Positions 9,710 through 22,404 of a DNA stretch of 64,000 nucleotides are shown here, in pieces. Below the pieces are notes generated by a model that ran no database searches, had not been told where the DNA came from, and saw only the letters and a list, made by a program, of their open reading frames with translations. Where the stretch lies: assembly GCA_013350335.1 (NCBI GenBank), contig CM023540.1, forward strand, positions 1,550,001 to 1,614,000. Reading direction: 5' to 3'. Position numbers and translations under genes: made by a program. Origin of the DNA: Chimonanthus salicifolius (Eukaryota > Streptophyta > Magnoliopsida > Laurales > Calycanthaceae). How positions within the stretch are numbered: position 1 is the first letter of the stretch; each line of letters opens with the position of its first letter.

Positions 9710-11018
9710 CTCTTCCCCGTTCATGTAGAAAAAAGGGCAAGAGAAATTGGCAGATCAAGAGGAAAACCAAAGGGGCTTTACTCTAACAAAAGACCCAAGT
9801 CAATCAGAATTATATCTTTACACCGGTAACAGAATTCTTGTTACTACAGATTGTCTTATGGAAGAAATATCTGTAGAAGATAATGTTTATTTTCTCTTTG
9901 GCAAGGGGCTTCATTTTTATTCCCCCGATAAAAGGAAAGCCAGAGATTGGTATCTCAATATTTTATATCAGACGAAAAGTGTCCTCATCTTCCACAATAA
10001 GAATGCAAATGGTATTATTACTTACTCAAAGTTCACTATTCTTAAAATCCTTACTGAGGAAGATTGGGATGGTCCCTTGTACATGACAAAATCAGTCCAA
10101 TTATAGAATTCGACTAAGTTCTTTAATTATTGGGATTATATTGATGCCTGGAAATTTACTTTGATGTGGCAAAATCGCTAGTATATTCATTCCTGGTTCA
10201 TCAGATTCAAAGAAGAAAGCCCTGATGTCACTCCTATTCATCAAAATTTTCCATCCTGGTTTCTCTTCACTTGGTGGTCATATTTTGGTGCTTCTCAGAA
10301 AATCTTTCCTGATAATTTTCGTTATTTGTTTATTAAGTTCTTTCAAGTTGAAGAAAAGGTGCCATGTGAAGCCATCAATATGCTTCGCTTCTTTGCTAAA
10401 TTTCATATCCCTTATATTTTCCAATGGAAGTTTGAAATAAAAAGGGACTTATACGGTTTACCATCTCTTTATCAGACTTTTTACCAAAAATGGTGTTCAA
10501 AAATTGAAAATGATACTTATGAGAGAATTCTGAATCAAATCTTTTCTCCTGCTAAAGAAGAAATTCCTCTTCCTGAAGAAAAGTCTTTTGAGAATGAAAT
10601 AGTCATGGCTGATCTCTTGGCCAAAAAGATTGCCAAAGAAATTGCTCGAGAAAAATCTCCTAAGCCAATGGACATGTCTGTTGACTCTGTCAATTTTGAA
10701 TAGACGATTAAACAAATTTTAGAAGAGTATCTCCCAAAGAAAAAGGTTGGTGATCATGATTGGGATAGTAATCATGATCCAGAAGAAAATCTTGATGATG
10801 AAGTTGTGCCCCTTGAAATTCTCCATCCTCGGTGGGACCCTGACTCTCATATTAATCCTGACGGATCAATTTCTCAATACCTTTGTGGTGGAAAGTTTTG
10901 GTATTCTTCAGCAAAAGACAAAGGAAAAGAAAAAGAAGTTGAAAATGAATCTCGGTTAGCTGAATTAATTCGTAAAAATTCTATTAAAGCAAAAGAATTA
11001 ATGAAAAAGAAGTTTTGA
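9699..11018 (+). pseudogene. EPRV ORF2, copy A
   Basis: ATG at 9699, TGA at 11016-11018; about 440 codons when read through. Early CAG to TAG at 9726-9728, TAG at 10104-10106 (tyrosine codon in other copies) and TAG at about 10701 break it. Visible segments: TKDPSQSELYLYTGNR, the EDNVYFLFGKGL segment, the tryptophan-rich FPSWFLFTWW, an acidic linker, and a charged tail with DWDSNHDPEE and YSSAKDKGKEKE. No family recognised beyond its position after RNase H. Confidence 0.85.
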
Positions 11019-11059
11019 ATATTTGAGATGATTCCTGTCATTGAAGATCCTATCCTTGT

Positions 11060-11071
11060 TGGTATCAGAGC
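11060..11071 (+). other. EPRV primer-binding site, end of copy A unit
   Basis: TGGTATCAGAGC again, 41 bases after the ORF2 stop, as at 3079. It marks the start of a second, incomplete unit, so copy A was longer than one genome. Confidence 0.9.
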
Positions 11072-11726
11072 CAGTGGAATCATCTTTTTTTGGTAGGGGT
11101 ATAATGCTGAGAAGAAAAGTAGCTGCTAGATGTTGGTAAGTGTCCCATCAAGTCAAAAGATGGTGTTGGTTGTTTTCATTACTGAAAAGAAAATATACAT
11201 AATATCTTGTCTAGATTTGAAGAAGAAAAGTTAGCATCCAATCTATTCAAAAGGAAGCCTTAGTGCATCTCATCTTTTTCGGCTTAGTTGAAAAGGTAGC
11301 AAAAGTTGTTTTGTCATGGTGTTGCTCATTTGGTGGGGGTATGCTGCCAAGATAAAGTTGTGCTGCCAAATGTCTTAAAAGTTGTTTCTAGTGCTGCCAA
11401 GATAAAGTTGTACTGCTAAATGTCTTAAAAGTTGTTTCTAGTGCTGCCAATATAAAGTTGTGCTACCAAATAAAGTTGTTTCTATGCTCCACATATTGTA
11501 CCTTAGCCCAAAGTGGGAATCTCCTTTTGTAAAGTTTTTTTGGAGGCTTGTGTCGGCAGACAACCTTTTTACTGTTTTATTTGGTGTGTTGTCCTCTCAT
11601 GGTCGGATGAGAGTGTGTTCTTTTGTGTATACTCCATCTATATAAGGAGCTGGTGTATCCATTTGTGATCATCGATCAAAAAATTATCGAAAAATCTAAG
11701 TTTGATAAAAAAAAAAACCTTAGGTG
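11072..11726 (+). promoter_or_regulatory. EPRV leader and promoter after copy A
   Basis: Leader with 'ggtgggggta' (about 11333), then a tandem repeat of about 57 bases around 11342-11475 ('gtgctgccaagataaagttg ... aaaagttgtttcta'). TATA box TATATAAGG at 11639-11647. Soon after an A-run (about 11708-11719) the sequence passes into the 9-bp minisatellite; P1 is absent. Confidence 0.75.
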
Positions 11727-12458
11727 GTCCAATTCGTCCATTTTGTCCAATTTGTTTAGTTGTCCAGTTCGTCAAGTTTGGCCAGTTTGTCTAATATGTC
11801 CAATTTGTCCACTTGGTCCAGTTCGTCCAGTTTCTCCAACTCGTCCAGTTCGTCCAATTCTTCCTGTTCATCCATTATGTCCAATTCGTCCAATTCCTCT
11901 AGTTGGTCCTATCAGTCCTGTTCGTGATGTTTGTCCAGTTCGTCCAATTCGTCTAGTTTTTCGAATTCGCCCAGTATGTTTCATTAGTCAAGTTGGTCTA
12001 GTTCGTCCATTATGTCCAATACTTCCAATTCCACTAATTGGTCCAATTCATCCGGTTTGTCCAAGTTGTTAAGTTTGTCAAGTTTGTTCAGTTTGTCCAT
12101 TATGTCCAATTCTTCGAATTCATCTAGTTGGTCCAATTCGTCCAGTTTGTCTGGTTTCTTCAGTTTCTCGAATTCATGCAGTTTATCCAGTTCGTCCAAT
12201 TTGTCCTGTTGGTACTGTAGGTCCAGTTTTTTGAGTTCGTCTAGTTCGTTTAGTTTGTTATGTTCGTCCAGTTTGTCCAGTTCGTCCAGTTTGACCAATT
12301 CGTCCAGATTTTGCAAGTCGTTCAATTTATCCTGTTTGTCCATTTTTTCCACCTCGCCCAGTATGTCTCCTTCATCTAGTTGGTCCAGTTGGTCCAGTTC
12401 TTCATGTTCGTCCATTATATCGAATTCGTGTAATTCCTCTTGTTGGTCCAATTATTCC
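11727..12458 (+). repeat. 9-bp minisatellite, array 1
   Basis: About 80 imperfect copies of a 9-base unit TCCARTTYG. A longer variant block with TCCATTATG followed by a TCTAGTTGG-like unit recurs, so there is higher-order structure. Because the unit has no stop in several frames, long Ser/Asn-rich (+) and Leu-Asp-Glu/Lys (-) reading frames arise; I do not treat them as genes. Confidence 0.9.
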
Positions 12459-15400
12459 TGTAATACCCCAGATTTCCAAGTTATAAATATTTACAAAAAA
12501 TACGCATTTAATTTATGAATTTTAGTTATAGATTTTAGATGGGTAAAATGTTGGGTCTTTGCCCAATTAAGACCCAACGGTTTTGGTAAATGGTTTCAAA
12601 TAAATTAAATGGGGCTAGATTTAACTAGTAATGCAATAAGGGATTTGGATAAATTGACATGCGCATGGAGAGGGTTAATATAGATTGCCTTGGCTGAATT
12701 TTAGATAATAAATCTAAGATATGTGCATGGAAGAAATTGATGAAAGATTTTAGGAGTTGCATAGGTTTATGTGGGATTTTCATATCCACATAGATATGAT
12801 AAAATATCTTGAGAAAATTAAATAAGTATGCATGGCCGAAATTTAAAGATAGGCAATCCATGTGATGCGCATAGATCTTTTTAAAGGGGGTATTTCCCTT
12901 GATTAAGAATGGCATTTAGGCAATGGCTAAATTAAAGGGAGAGGGGTGTATGGTACTATCTAAGTATAGATTGGACCAAGTGGAAGGTAGATACAAGAGA
13001 GGCAACAAATTGAGTGCACACGGCAATGGACCAAATTTAAAGGGATCATGGCACGGCAATAGCATTGTCTAAGTTGAAACCAAAGAGAGGTTTAATAAAA
13101 GAAGACAAAAGAGAGGGGCTCACGGCAATGTCTATATATAATACATGGCTGAAAATATTACTTGCTATCTTAGCAAATAGAGGTTAATAAAAGGAGAGAA
13201 GGAAGGGTGCACGGCACAACAAAAGCAGCAAGGTATTGACGCATTGAGCTCTTGGCAAGAAGGTGTTTTTAGTTTTGTGAAAGACCAAAGAGGAGAAAAG
13301 GCTAAGCAAGAAGAAAATTGAAAGAGCAAGAACAAGCCGAAGGAATCGCGAAACCGGTATGTGATTTCATATTTTTGTTTAAGATAAGGAACCATAGGGT
13401 TCGGCCATGGAGTATGGCCGAACCCCATGGAAGAAAATTGGTTAATTTTAAATGGGAGTTTGATGTTAATGGTATGGATTTTTAATGAGGAAAAACCATG
13501 GGAGTTGATTAATAAATTTATATGGTTTTAATGGAAGGTTATTGGTTATATTCTAAGGAATGAAAATCATGGAAAGTCATGGTTTAAGTTATGGGTTCCA
13601 TGGAATAAGATGAACCATAGGTTTCGGCCATGTGGCATGGCCGAACCCCATGGAAAGGATGTTAATAATTTTAATAGATTTAAATGAGTGGATAAATATG
13701 TTGTTTTAAGGATCATGGAAGATCTAGGGTTAATGGATTTTAAAGAGAACATTTTGGAACCATAGGGTTCAGCCATGGTGTATGGCGGAACCCCATGGAA
13801 GATGTTTTATTGAATTTACAAGGTTTCTAGTTATTGGAATTAATTGGTGATTGATTAAGATGGAGAATAGTTATTAAATTTGGAAACAATGGAAGGAATA
13901 CCAATGTTTTTGAAGGGATTAAATGGAGACCAAGGGATGAATGTTAATGTTTAATAATTTTTAGAAGGAGGATTATGAACCATAGGGTTCGGCCATGGTG
14001 TATGGCCGAACCCCATGGAATTGTGTTGGTGTTATTATTGGACTTATTTGGTGATGATCGAATGGAGATCATGGAGATGATGGCAATATTGTAAATATGG
14101 GCCAAATTGAAAGACATTGGTATGGATTTAATTTATTAAGGAATTTCATTCGATGAATATTTATTAGAAAGAAGATCATGAACCATAGAGTTCGCCATGG
14201 TATATGGCCGAACCCCATGGAGTTGTTTTGGAAGGGTTGATGGATTTTGATTGATTAAACTAGAAAACTTCTAATTATGGAAGTTGGTTGCTAAATTTGG
14301 AAAGCTTCCAATTATGGAAGGAGTTTGCTAAATTTGGAAAGCTTCCAATTATGGAAGAGTTTGCTAAATTAGAAAGCTTTTATTTATGGAAGTTATATTA
14401 ATTTAGAAAGTGAATGGAAAGGATTAGATTTGTTTCTATAGGTGAGGTTCAGCCATGGTGTATGGCCGAACCCCACTAAAGTTCATTTATGGAAGTTTGT
14501 TTATTTTTGGAAAGTGAAAACTAAATTAGAAAGTTTTAATTAAGAACATTCTAATTAGGGAATTTTAATTTGGAAACCTTCTAAAAATAGAAGGAGGAGA
14601 TTAAAATGAGAAGGTTTCTATTTATGGAAGGAGGCTGATGAATTTAGAAACTTTCTAAATTAGGACCTTCTAATTATGGATCTTGATTAAAATGGAAGGT
14701 GGAGATTAAATTAGAAAGTTTCTAATTAAGGAAAAATCTTGAATCTTGGATTCAAGAATGGAATTGCTATGAATGGAAAGTCACATATCATAGGGTTCGG
14801 CCATGGTGTTTGGCCGAACCCCATGAATCAAGTCTATGGTCCAATTATAAATTTATAATTGAAAATAAATCAAGAGGAGAATGGAACCAAGATATCATGG
14901 GTTCGGCCATGGTGTATGGCCGAACCCCATGAACCAAGTTTATGAGCTAATATGGGTCGAAAAAACATGAAAGAGGTTTGGTTAATTTTAAGGAGTGGCA
15001 AAGTTGTAAATAAAGGCTAAATCAGAGGATCATGGGTTCGGCCATGATGTATGGCCGAACCCCATGAGGTCTTGTATAGACTTAAGTTGTTAAGAAATTT
15101 TTATGGATCATTTAAAGGGTGAATGATTTTAAAAGAAGGCTATGGGTTATGTAAGCCATGATTTGAAGGTTAGCCTTGTATGGCAATATGGTAATTATAT
15201 GAGAATTAATGGACCTATGTTTTGGAACCTAAAACTTAGGTGATGAGAGTAATGGCAATATCGTAATTAAATGAAAATAAGGGACCATGGGTTTGGCCAT
15301 GGTGTGTGGCCAAACCCCATGAGAATTGTTTGGCGGATCTAGGGTACTATGTATAATACCTTGATGATGAGAATCCCATCAAGAGGATACTATGTATGAA

Positions 15401-16294
15401 GACCTTGATGATGAGCATTCCATCAGGAGGATACTATATATCCGGAGATCCACACTCCGTCGGGGCCGTCCGTAAAACACTCGTGGAAGGATACCTTGAT
15501 GATGAGAATCCCATCAAGAAGATACTATGAGTTTGTGATGGGTGGGATTCATTGCATATGATAGCATGGCATGGCAATGAATCGGCATGATTATGACCTT
15601 TATTATCATATAAGGTTTTTGGTTTTTATCGGTATGAAGGGATCTCTATTATCATACATTGTTTTGGATGCAATGTTTTATAAGTATGGTATGATTTATT
15701 ATACTGGAATTGATATATTTATTGTATCTGGATTTTTGGTACTAACCCATGTGTTAACGCTAATTGGAATACCTACTGGGTACATTGTACTAATGCCCTA
15801 CTTCTACCCTAGTTGATGATACAGGAAATAAGGAGAACGATGAACGCAAAATGAACCAGGCATAGGAGCTTGGAGGATTAAAGTTTATATTTTGTTTTAA
15901 GATACTCATGGGCTTGTATTTTGAGTATCTAGAATTCGGATTGTAATAACTTAGATGAACTTGCTAAGGTTGGATGTCTTATTGGATAATTGCATTATGA
16001 TAATGATGATTAAGGACATGACGTACTTTGCTATCTGAATGGAATAGAACTGTGTTCTATTATGTTTCCGCATGTTATGATTTTTATTCCGCATGTTTAT
16101 ATTGCTATGTGTGAACTGTTTTCATGGACTGAGTCCATACACACATAGGGTTGGCCAGTTAAGGGTCGGACTTTAGAAGTTCGGACTTACCTCGCGTCGT
16201 GACGTCCCGCTCCCTATCACTTTACTCTGTTATAAAAGAAAAAATAGACTCTGATTTACGAGAAGAAGCTAGTGAAAAAGGGCGGGGCGTTACA
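12459..16294 (+). mobile_element. Solo LTR, gypsy-like family with hairpin clusters (LTR-1)
   Basis: Starts TGTAATACCCCAG and ends GGGGCGTTACA, the same ends (inverted) as the element at 16741-20787, and sits inside the minisatellite. The 5-base flanks (ATTCC and CTTCT) do not match well, so the target duplication is decayed or the LTR is recombinant. From 13398 to about 15320 it carries about ten palindromes of the form GGTTCGGCCAT-loop-ATGGCCGAACC. Around 15355-15500 there is a short tandem segment ('gatgatgagaatcccatcaag'). No pol sequence is present. Confidence 0.8.
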
Positions 16295-16740
16295 CTTCTA
16301 GTTTATCTACTTTGTTTAGTTTGTCCAGTTCGTCCAATTTGCCCAGTTGGTCCAGTTTTTCGAGGTCGTCCAGTTCGTTCAGTTTGTTATGTTCCTCCAG
16401 TTCGTCCAGTTTGTCCAGTTCATCCAGTTTGTCCAATTCGTCTAGATTTTCCAATTCATTCAATTTGTCCTGTTTGTCCAGTTTTTCGAGCTCGTCCAAC
16501 ATGTCTCGTTAGTCAAGCAGGTCCAGTTCGTCCATTATGTCCAATTCGTCTAATTCCTCTAGTTTGTCCAATTCGTCCCGTTTGTCCAATTTGATTAGTT
16601 TGTCCAGTTCGTCCAGCTTCTCCAATTCGTCTAGTTGGTCCAGTTCTTCCTGTTCGTCCATTATGTCCAAGTCGTCCGATTCATCTAGTTGGTCCAATTC
16701 GTCCAGTTTGTTCAGTTTGTTCTGTTTGTCCAGCTCGTCA
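16295..16740 (+). repeat. 9-bp minisatellite, array 2
   Basis: Same TCCARTTYG unit as array 1, isolated between two solo LTRs. Two copies of the TCCATTATG variant start at 16531 and 16657, 126 bases (14 units) apart, showing that the 9-base phase is kept. Its last five bases CGTCA are repeated right after the second LTR. Confidence 0.9.
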
Positions 16741-19700
16741 TGTAACGCCCTACCCTTTTTCGCTCACATCTTTCTGTAAAATCAGAGTCTATTTTTTTTT
16801 TATAAACAACGAGTGATAGAGAGCGGGACGTCACGACGCGAGCTAAGTCTGAACTTCTAAAGTCCAACCCTTAACTGGCCAAACCTATGTGTGCATGGAC
16901 TAAGTCCATGGAAACGGTTCACACATAACAATATCAACATGAGGAATAAAAATCATAATTGCGGAATTATAATAGAACCCAGTTCTAATTCCATTTCAGA
17001 TAACAAAGTACGTCAAAACCTTAATCATAATTATCATATCATAATTATCCAGTAAAACTTCCAACCATAGCAAATTCATCTAAGTTATTACATCCGAATT
17101 CTAGATACTCAAAATACAAGCCCATGAGTATCTTAGACAAAATATAAATTAAAAGCATCCAAGCTCCTATGCCTAGCCCGTTTCGCGCTCATCGTTCCCC
17201 TCGTTTCTTGTACCAGCCACTAGGGTAGAAGTAGGGCGTTAGAACAACGCGCCCATGTAGGTATTCCAATTAGGGCTAACACATGGGTTAGTATCAAAAT
17301 CCAGATATAATATATATCAAATCCAATTATAATAAATCATACAATACTTATAAAGCATCGTATCCAAAATAGTGTATGATAATAGAGATCCAATCATACC
17401 GATAAAAATCAGAAACATTGCATGATAATAAATATCATAATCATGCCGATTCAATGCCATGCCATTTTATCATATGCAATGAGTCCCACCCATCACAAAA
17501 CATCCTCTTGATGGAAAGCTCCTTATCAAGGTATCCCCCACGATTGTTTTACAGACGCCCCGACGGAATGTGGATCTCCGGTTACATTTCGTACATAGTA
17601 TCCTCTTGATGGAAAGCTCCGCATCAAGATATCCCACATAGGTTTTTCAGAAGCCTCAACGGAGTGCAGGCCCCTCCGGTTACCGTTCATCCCTCCCATG
17701 CCATGCATGAGATGCAAATGTCCACATGCTATGCAATTATACAAATCATAGCATTTAAAAGCTCATATCTGAAAAATATACAACACATGCTATTTTATCA
17801 TATAAACATAGCATTTAAAACTCTCATTTTGAAACATATCCTTTGCAATATAAATTCATCAAATCAAGATAAAACAATGTACATAAACCCATGGTTTCAA
17901 AAAGGTAGAATCCTACCAAAGACCACTAATGTGTCATTGCGTCTTTCGTCCGGTAACCGCTCACGATCGTACTCACCTTGTGAGGTCCCGTTACCTTATA
18001 ATATAACAATCAATTAAAACCAAGCCCCACTTGATTTTCAATAATGTCCAAGTCCATAAACCAACTTGTGGGGTTCACCCCTTTTGTTTTAATTTCTTTC
18101 TTTGGTTTATTAATCAATAACCCCTAAGTTAAACATTTAATCACTTCCCTTTTATTTAATCCCATATACATAAACCCTAAGTCCATCAAAACAATTCCCA
18201 TGGGGTTCGGCCATACACCATTGTCGAACCCATGGTCCATTAATTCACTTAATTACCGAATTGCCATTGGCCTAATCATTTCAAACCTTTCATTCATTAA
18301 CACAAGCCTAAGTCCATGTTTTGATCCACAACCTACCTCATGGGGTTCGGCCATACATCATGGCCGGACCCATGATCCTTCACTTTTGCTTATATTTACA
18401 ACATTGCCATTCATGCCACTCCATTCATTTAAATCTACCATATATAGAACCTAAGTCCAAGAATGATCCATAATTAATTCATTCACCATTTACATGACTT
18501 ATAATCTTAGGTTTAGGTTCCAAAATATAGGTCCATTCATTTATACATTATATACATGGATCGTCCAAAAATCCACAACCATAGAACCATAAATAAAACC
18601 TTCCATTTTAGCATGTATTTACAACTTTGGCATCCTTAGCTTTATGTCCAAAACCGATCCATAAAACCCATATGATCCCTTAGTTGGTTCATGGGGTTCG
18701 GCCATACACCTTGGCCGAACCCTATGATGCATAACTTTCCAATTATAGAAACTTTCCAAATTTAGTAATTCCATTCTTGAATCCATAATTCAAGGTTCCT
18801 TCCATAATTAGAAAGTTTCCAAATTTAGCATCCATCCTTCCATTCTTCTATCTTTATATCCTTTCTAAATAAAAATCCACCTTCTATAATTAATCAATTA
18901 ACATTCATTAAAAATCCCAATACACGTCCATGGGTTCGGCCGTACACTATGGCCGAACCCTATGGTTCAACCCTTTTTATTTAACCATTTAAACCCCTAT
19001 GGATTCATTAACCAACTCCAATATAAATTCCTTAATAATTTAAATCCATAATTAAACCTTATGGGGTTCGGCCATACACCATGGCTGAACCCATGATCTT
19101 TTAATTTGGCCAACATTTACAACTTTGGCATCCCTTAAAACATAACCATTGCTTCTCCATTTAAACCCTCTAAAATCATAGACCTTTACCAACAAACTCC
19201 CATTTAAAATTAACCAACACTCTTACATGGGGTTCGGCCATGCACTATGGCCGAGCCCTATGTTTCCACCTTTCCAATAAAAATATCATGATCATCCAAT
19301 ATAAATTCCATAAGACCCATTAACTTGATTCATGATTCTTATCCATTTAATCCCTTCAAAAATCAAATACTATTACCAACAACTCCCATTTAAAATTATT
19401 AATATCCTTTCCATGGGGTTCGGCCATACCACATGGCCGCACCCTATGGTTCCTTGCTTCCTCTTGAACATCAATTAAACCCTTTTACAACCATATAATT
19501 ATTCCATGATTTTCATCCCATAAAATAACCAACAACCTTCCATGGGGTTCGGCCCTTCATCATGGCCGAACCCTATGGTTTATCAATTCCTCTTAAACCA
19601 TTGAAACCCATGTAAGTTTATTAACAAACTCCCATATTTTTCACCATTAATAATCCATACATTAAACCATGTCTTTCCATTAAAAACACTATATTCATCT

Positions 19701-20787
19701 CCCAGTTCCCTTCCATGGGGTTCGGCCATACCCCATGGCCGAACCCTATGGTTCCTTATCTTTTAAACAAAATTATCAAATATACTAACCGGTTTCACGA
19801 CTTCTCCGGTTTTCCCTCGGTTGGTCTTGCTCTTCCAATCTTCTTCTTGCTTAACCTTTTCTCCTCTTTGATCTTTCACAAAACTAAGAACACCTTCTTG
19901 CCAAGAGCACAATGCGTCAATACCCTTGCTGATTTGTGTAATGCCGTGTGCCTCTCCTTCTCTCCTTTTATTTCTACTAATTGGCCAATCTTAGAAGGTG
20001 CCATAACCCTTTGTTTAGCAATGCCGTGTGCCCCTTTCTTTTATTCCATAACAACTCCCAATCGGTTATACATTTAGACAATGCCGTGTGCACTAACTTT
20101 CCTTGTGTTGCCTTTCTTTTAAAAATCCAATCAGTCCTATCTTAGAAGGTGCCATGCGTCCTCGATACCTTTCTTTTATTAAAACTTCCTTTTGATCTAA
20201 ATAGAAGGTGCCATGCACCCTTCTTGCCTTTCTTTTATTAAACTCCCAATCAGTCTTATCTTAGAAGGTATCAAGACCCTTTAAATTAGTCATTGCCGTG
20301 TGCTCGTTTATCTATATCACATCCACTTGGCCAAGCCAATTATCCTTATTTAGTAATCCCTTTATGCGCATATGCAACTCCTAAAATCTTTGATCAATAT
20401 CTTCCATGCGCATGCAATCTTCCAATTCCTAAAATCTTTCCATGTCCACCTCACATACACGTCCCAAGCAATCCATATTTAATTTTTAGACATATTGCAT
20501 TATTATTTAATTCAGCCCCATTTAATTTAAATTGTACTAACTTGGTGGTCATCCAAGTTAACCATGACCCATTGGGTCCCAATTGGGCATTTGACCCAAA
20601 TAAACAACCTTGACCCAATTAAACACATCTTACCCATTTATTTTAAATTGAACCTATAACATGTCTGTTGGATCTTAATTGGGCAATGACCCAACACTTT
20701 ACCCATCTAAGGTCCATATCTAAAAATTCACAAATTTAATGGTAATTTCCGTAAATATTTAATAACTTGAAAATCCGGGGTGTTACA
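16741..20787 (-). mobile_element. Solo LTR, same family, opposite orientation (LTR-2)
   Basis: On the minus strand it begins TGTAACACCCCGG (at 20787) and ends GGGCGTTACA (at 16741). It is flanked by a perfect 5-bp target duplication CGTCA (16736-16740 and 20788-20792), so it is a complete LTR inserted in the minisatellite; the internal region was presumably lost by LTR-LTR recombination. It carries about ten of the GGTTCGGCC palindromes between 18200 and 19750, with the ACACC loop expected for inverted orientation. Confidence 0.9.
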
Positions 20788-21755
20788 CGTCAAGTTTGTC
20801 CAGTTCGTCCAATTTGTCCAGTTGGTCCAGTTTTTAGAGTTCGTCTAGTTCACTTAGTTTGTTAAGTTCCTCCAGTTTGTCCAGTTCATCCAGTTTTTCC
20901 AATTCGTTCAGTTTGTCAAGTTTGTCTAATTCGTCCAGTTCGTCGAGTTTTTCCAATTCGTTTAGTTCGTCCTATTTGCCCAGTTTGTCCAGTTCGCCCA
21001 ATATGTCTCGTTGCTCCAGTTCGTCCAATTCTTCTTGTTCGTCCATTATGTCCAGTTCGTCCAATTCCTCTAGTTGGTCCTATTGGTCCAGTTCGTGAAG
21101 TTTGTCCAGTTCGTCCAATTTGTCATGTTTATCCAATTTTTCGAATTTACCTAGTATGTTTCGTTAGTCAAGTTGGTCTAGTTCGTCCAGTATGTCCAAT
21201 TCTTCCAATTCTTCTAGTAGGTCCAATTCGTCCAGTTTGTCCAATTTGTTAAGTTTGTCAAGTTTGTCCAATTTGTCCAGTTTGTCCAGTTCGTCCAGTT
21301 TCTCCAATTCGTCCAGTAAGTCCATTTCGTCCAGTTCTTCCTGTTCATCCATTATGTCCAACACGTCCAATTCATCTAGTTGGTCCAATTCGTCCAGTAT
21401 GTTCAGTTTGTCCAGTTCGTCAAGTTTGTCCAGTTTATCTAGTTCGTCTAATTTGTCTAGTTGGTCTAGTTTTTAGAGTTCGTTTAGTTTGTTATGTTCC
21501 TCCAGTTCGTCCAGTTTGTCCAGTTCGTCCAATTCGTCAAGATTTTCCGATTCGTTCAGTTTGTCCTATTTGCCTAGTTTTTTTCCAGCTCGCCCCGTAT
21601 GTCTCCTTCGTCTAGTTGGTCCAGTTCATTCAATTCTTCTTGTTGGTCCATAATGGCCAATTTGTGCAATTCCTCTAGTTGGACCAATTCGTCCAGTTTA
21701 TCCAATTTGTTTAGTTTGTCCAGTTCGTCCAGTTTTTCGAGTTCGTCCATTTCTC
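20788..21755 (+). repeat. 9-bp minisatellite, array 3
   Basis: Continuation of the TCCARTTYG arrays. Removing the two LTRs joins arrays 1-3 into one block of about 2.1 kb. Blocks with TCCATTATG at about 21043 and 21349 are about 34 units apart. It ends where an inverted EPRV fragment begins. Confidence 0.9.
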
Positions 21756-21837
21756 AGCAATGAAGACTCTTAGGATACTGAATCCTTTTCCTCCCATATT
21801 GAGGCTTTCCATCCTATTGGATAATTCTTTTTGCATT
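21756..21837 (-). pseudogene. EPRV polyprotein fragment before coat domain
   Basis: The minus strand reads the NELQKEM-side segment (MESLNMGGKGFSILRV), nearly identical to 23350-23440 in copy B. It is an 80-base chip at the edge of the minisatellite. Confidence 0.75.
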
Positions 21838-22333
21838 TCGTGAGTCATTTTGTCATGGTGTTGTTTTTCTTGGTGGGGGTCTGCTGTCTCAAAAGTAGAT
21901 AAAGTTATTTTGTCATTGTGTTGTTTTTCTTGATGAGGCTCTACTGTCTCAAAAGTAGATAAAGTTATTTTGTCATGGTGTTGTTTTTATTGGTAGGGGT
22001 CTACTGCCTCATGTCAAGAAGACATCAAAAGAAGATAAAAGCAACAGCTTGTGCATTCCATTTGGCACAAGGAAGCTCCTCTTATTGTACCAAAGCCCCA
22101 AAGTGGGAATCTCCTTTTGTAAATCTAGGTGTGCTGTCCTCTCATGGTCGGATGAGAGTGTGGTGAGAGTGTGTTCTTTTGTATCTGCTCCATCTATATA
22201 AGGAGTTGGAGCTTGAGGTTTGAGTGTGCTAGAGTTTGAAGCCCTGTATAATATTCTATAAGTAATTAAGTTTTTATAAGTTTGATATTATATGCTTGTG
22301 GTTATCTAATCATGCGGTTTCTTTTGCTAGAAT
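21838..22333 (+). promoter_or_regulatory. EPRV leader and promoter with 60-bp triplication
   Basis: A 60-base unit ('ttttgtcatggtgttg ... agataaagtta') is repeated nearly three times from 21847 to about 22015. TATATAAGG lies at 22195-22203. As in copy A, the donor and poly(A) bases after it are changed (TATAAGTAATTAAG, about 22257). P1 starts at 22334. Confidence 0.75.
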
Positions 22334-22404
22334 ATGTCTATTCGTCTTGCTCTTCTTCCAAGGTACTATGATGATGTTCGAATATTAAGAAAAATTGAAA
22401 TCTT
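22334..22404 (+). pseudogene. EPRV P1, 5' fragment
   Basis: ATG at 22334 (MSIRLALL), continuing with RYYDDVRILRKIEIL until about 22404, where it meets minus-strand coat-protein sequence head-on. The joint fuses a plus-strand leader to an inverted polyprotein. Confidence 0.75.

Noticed and set aside
11984..12451. Minus-strand frame of Leu-Asp-Glu/Lys repeats and plus-strand Ser/Asn frames in the minisatellite (also 16290-16697 and 21164-21476)
   Set aside because: They follow from a 9-base unit with no stop in several frames; open in overlapping frames on both strands and with no start context or domain.
13398..15320. GGTTCGGCC palindromes as miniature inverted-repeat transposons
   Set aside because: Arms are only about 11 bases, loops about 5-9 bases, and no target duplications surround them; they are shared at the same places between LTR copies, so they are part of the LTR.
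15571..15816. 81-codon hydrophobic frame inside LTR-1
   Set aside because: The homologous place in the composite LTR (about 52850-52970) and LTR-2 is not open in this frame, so it is a chance frame in LTR DNA.
20788..21755. CRISPR-like array
   Set aside because: Repeats are 9 bases, contiguous, imperfect and without spacers, in a plant-type context.
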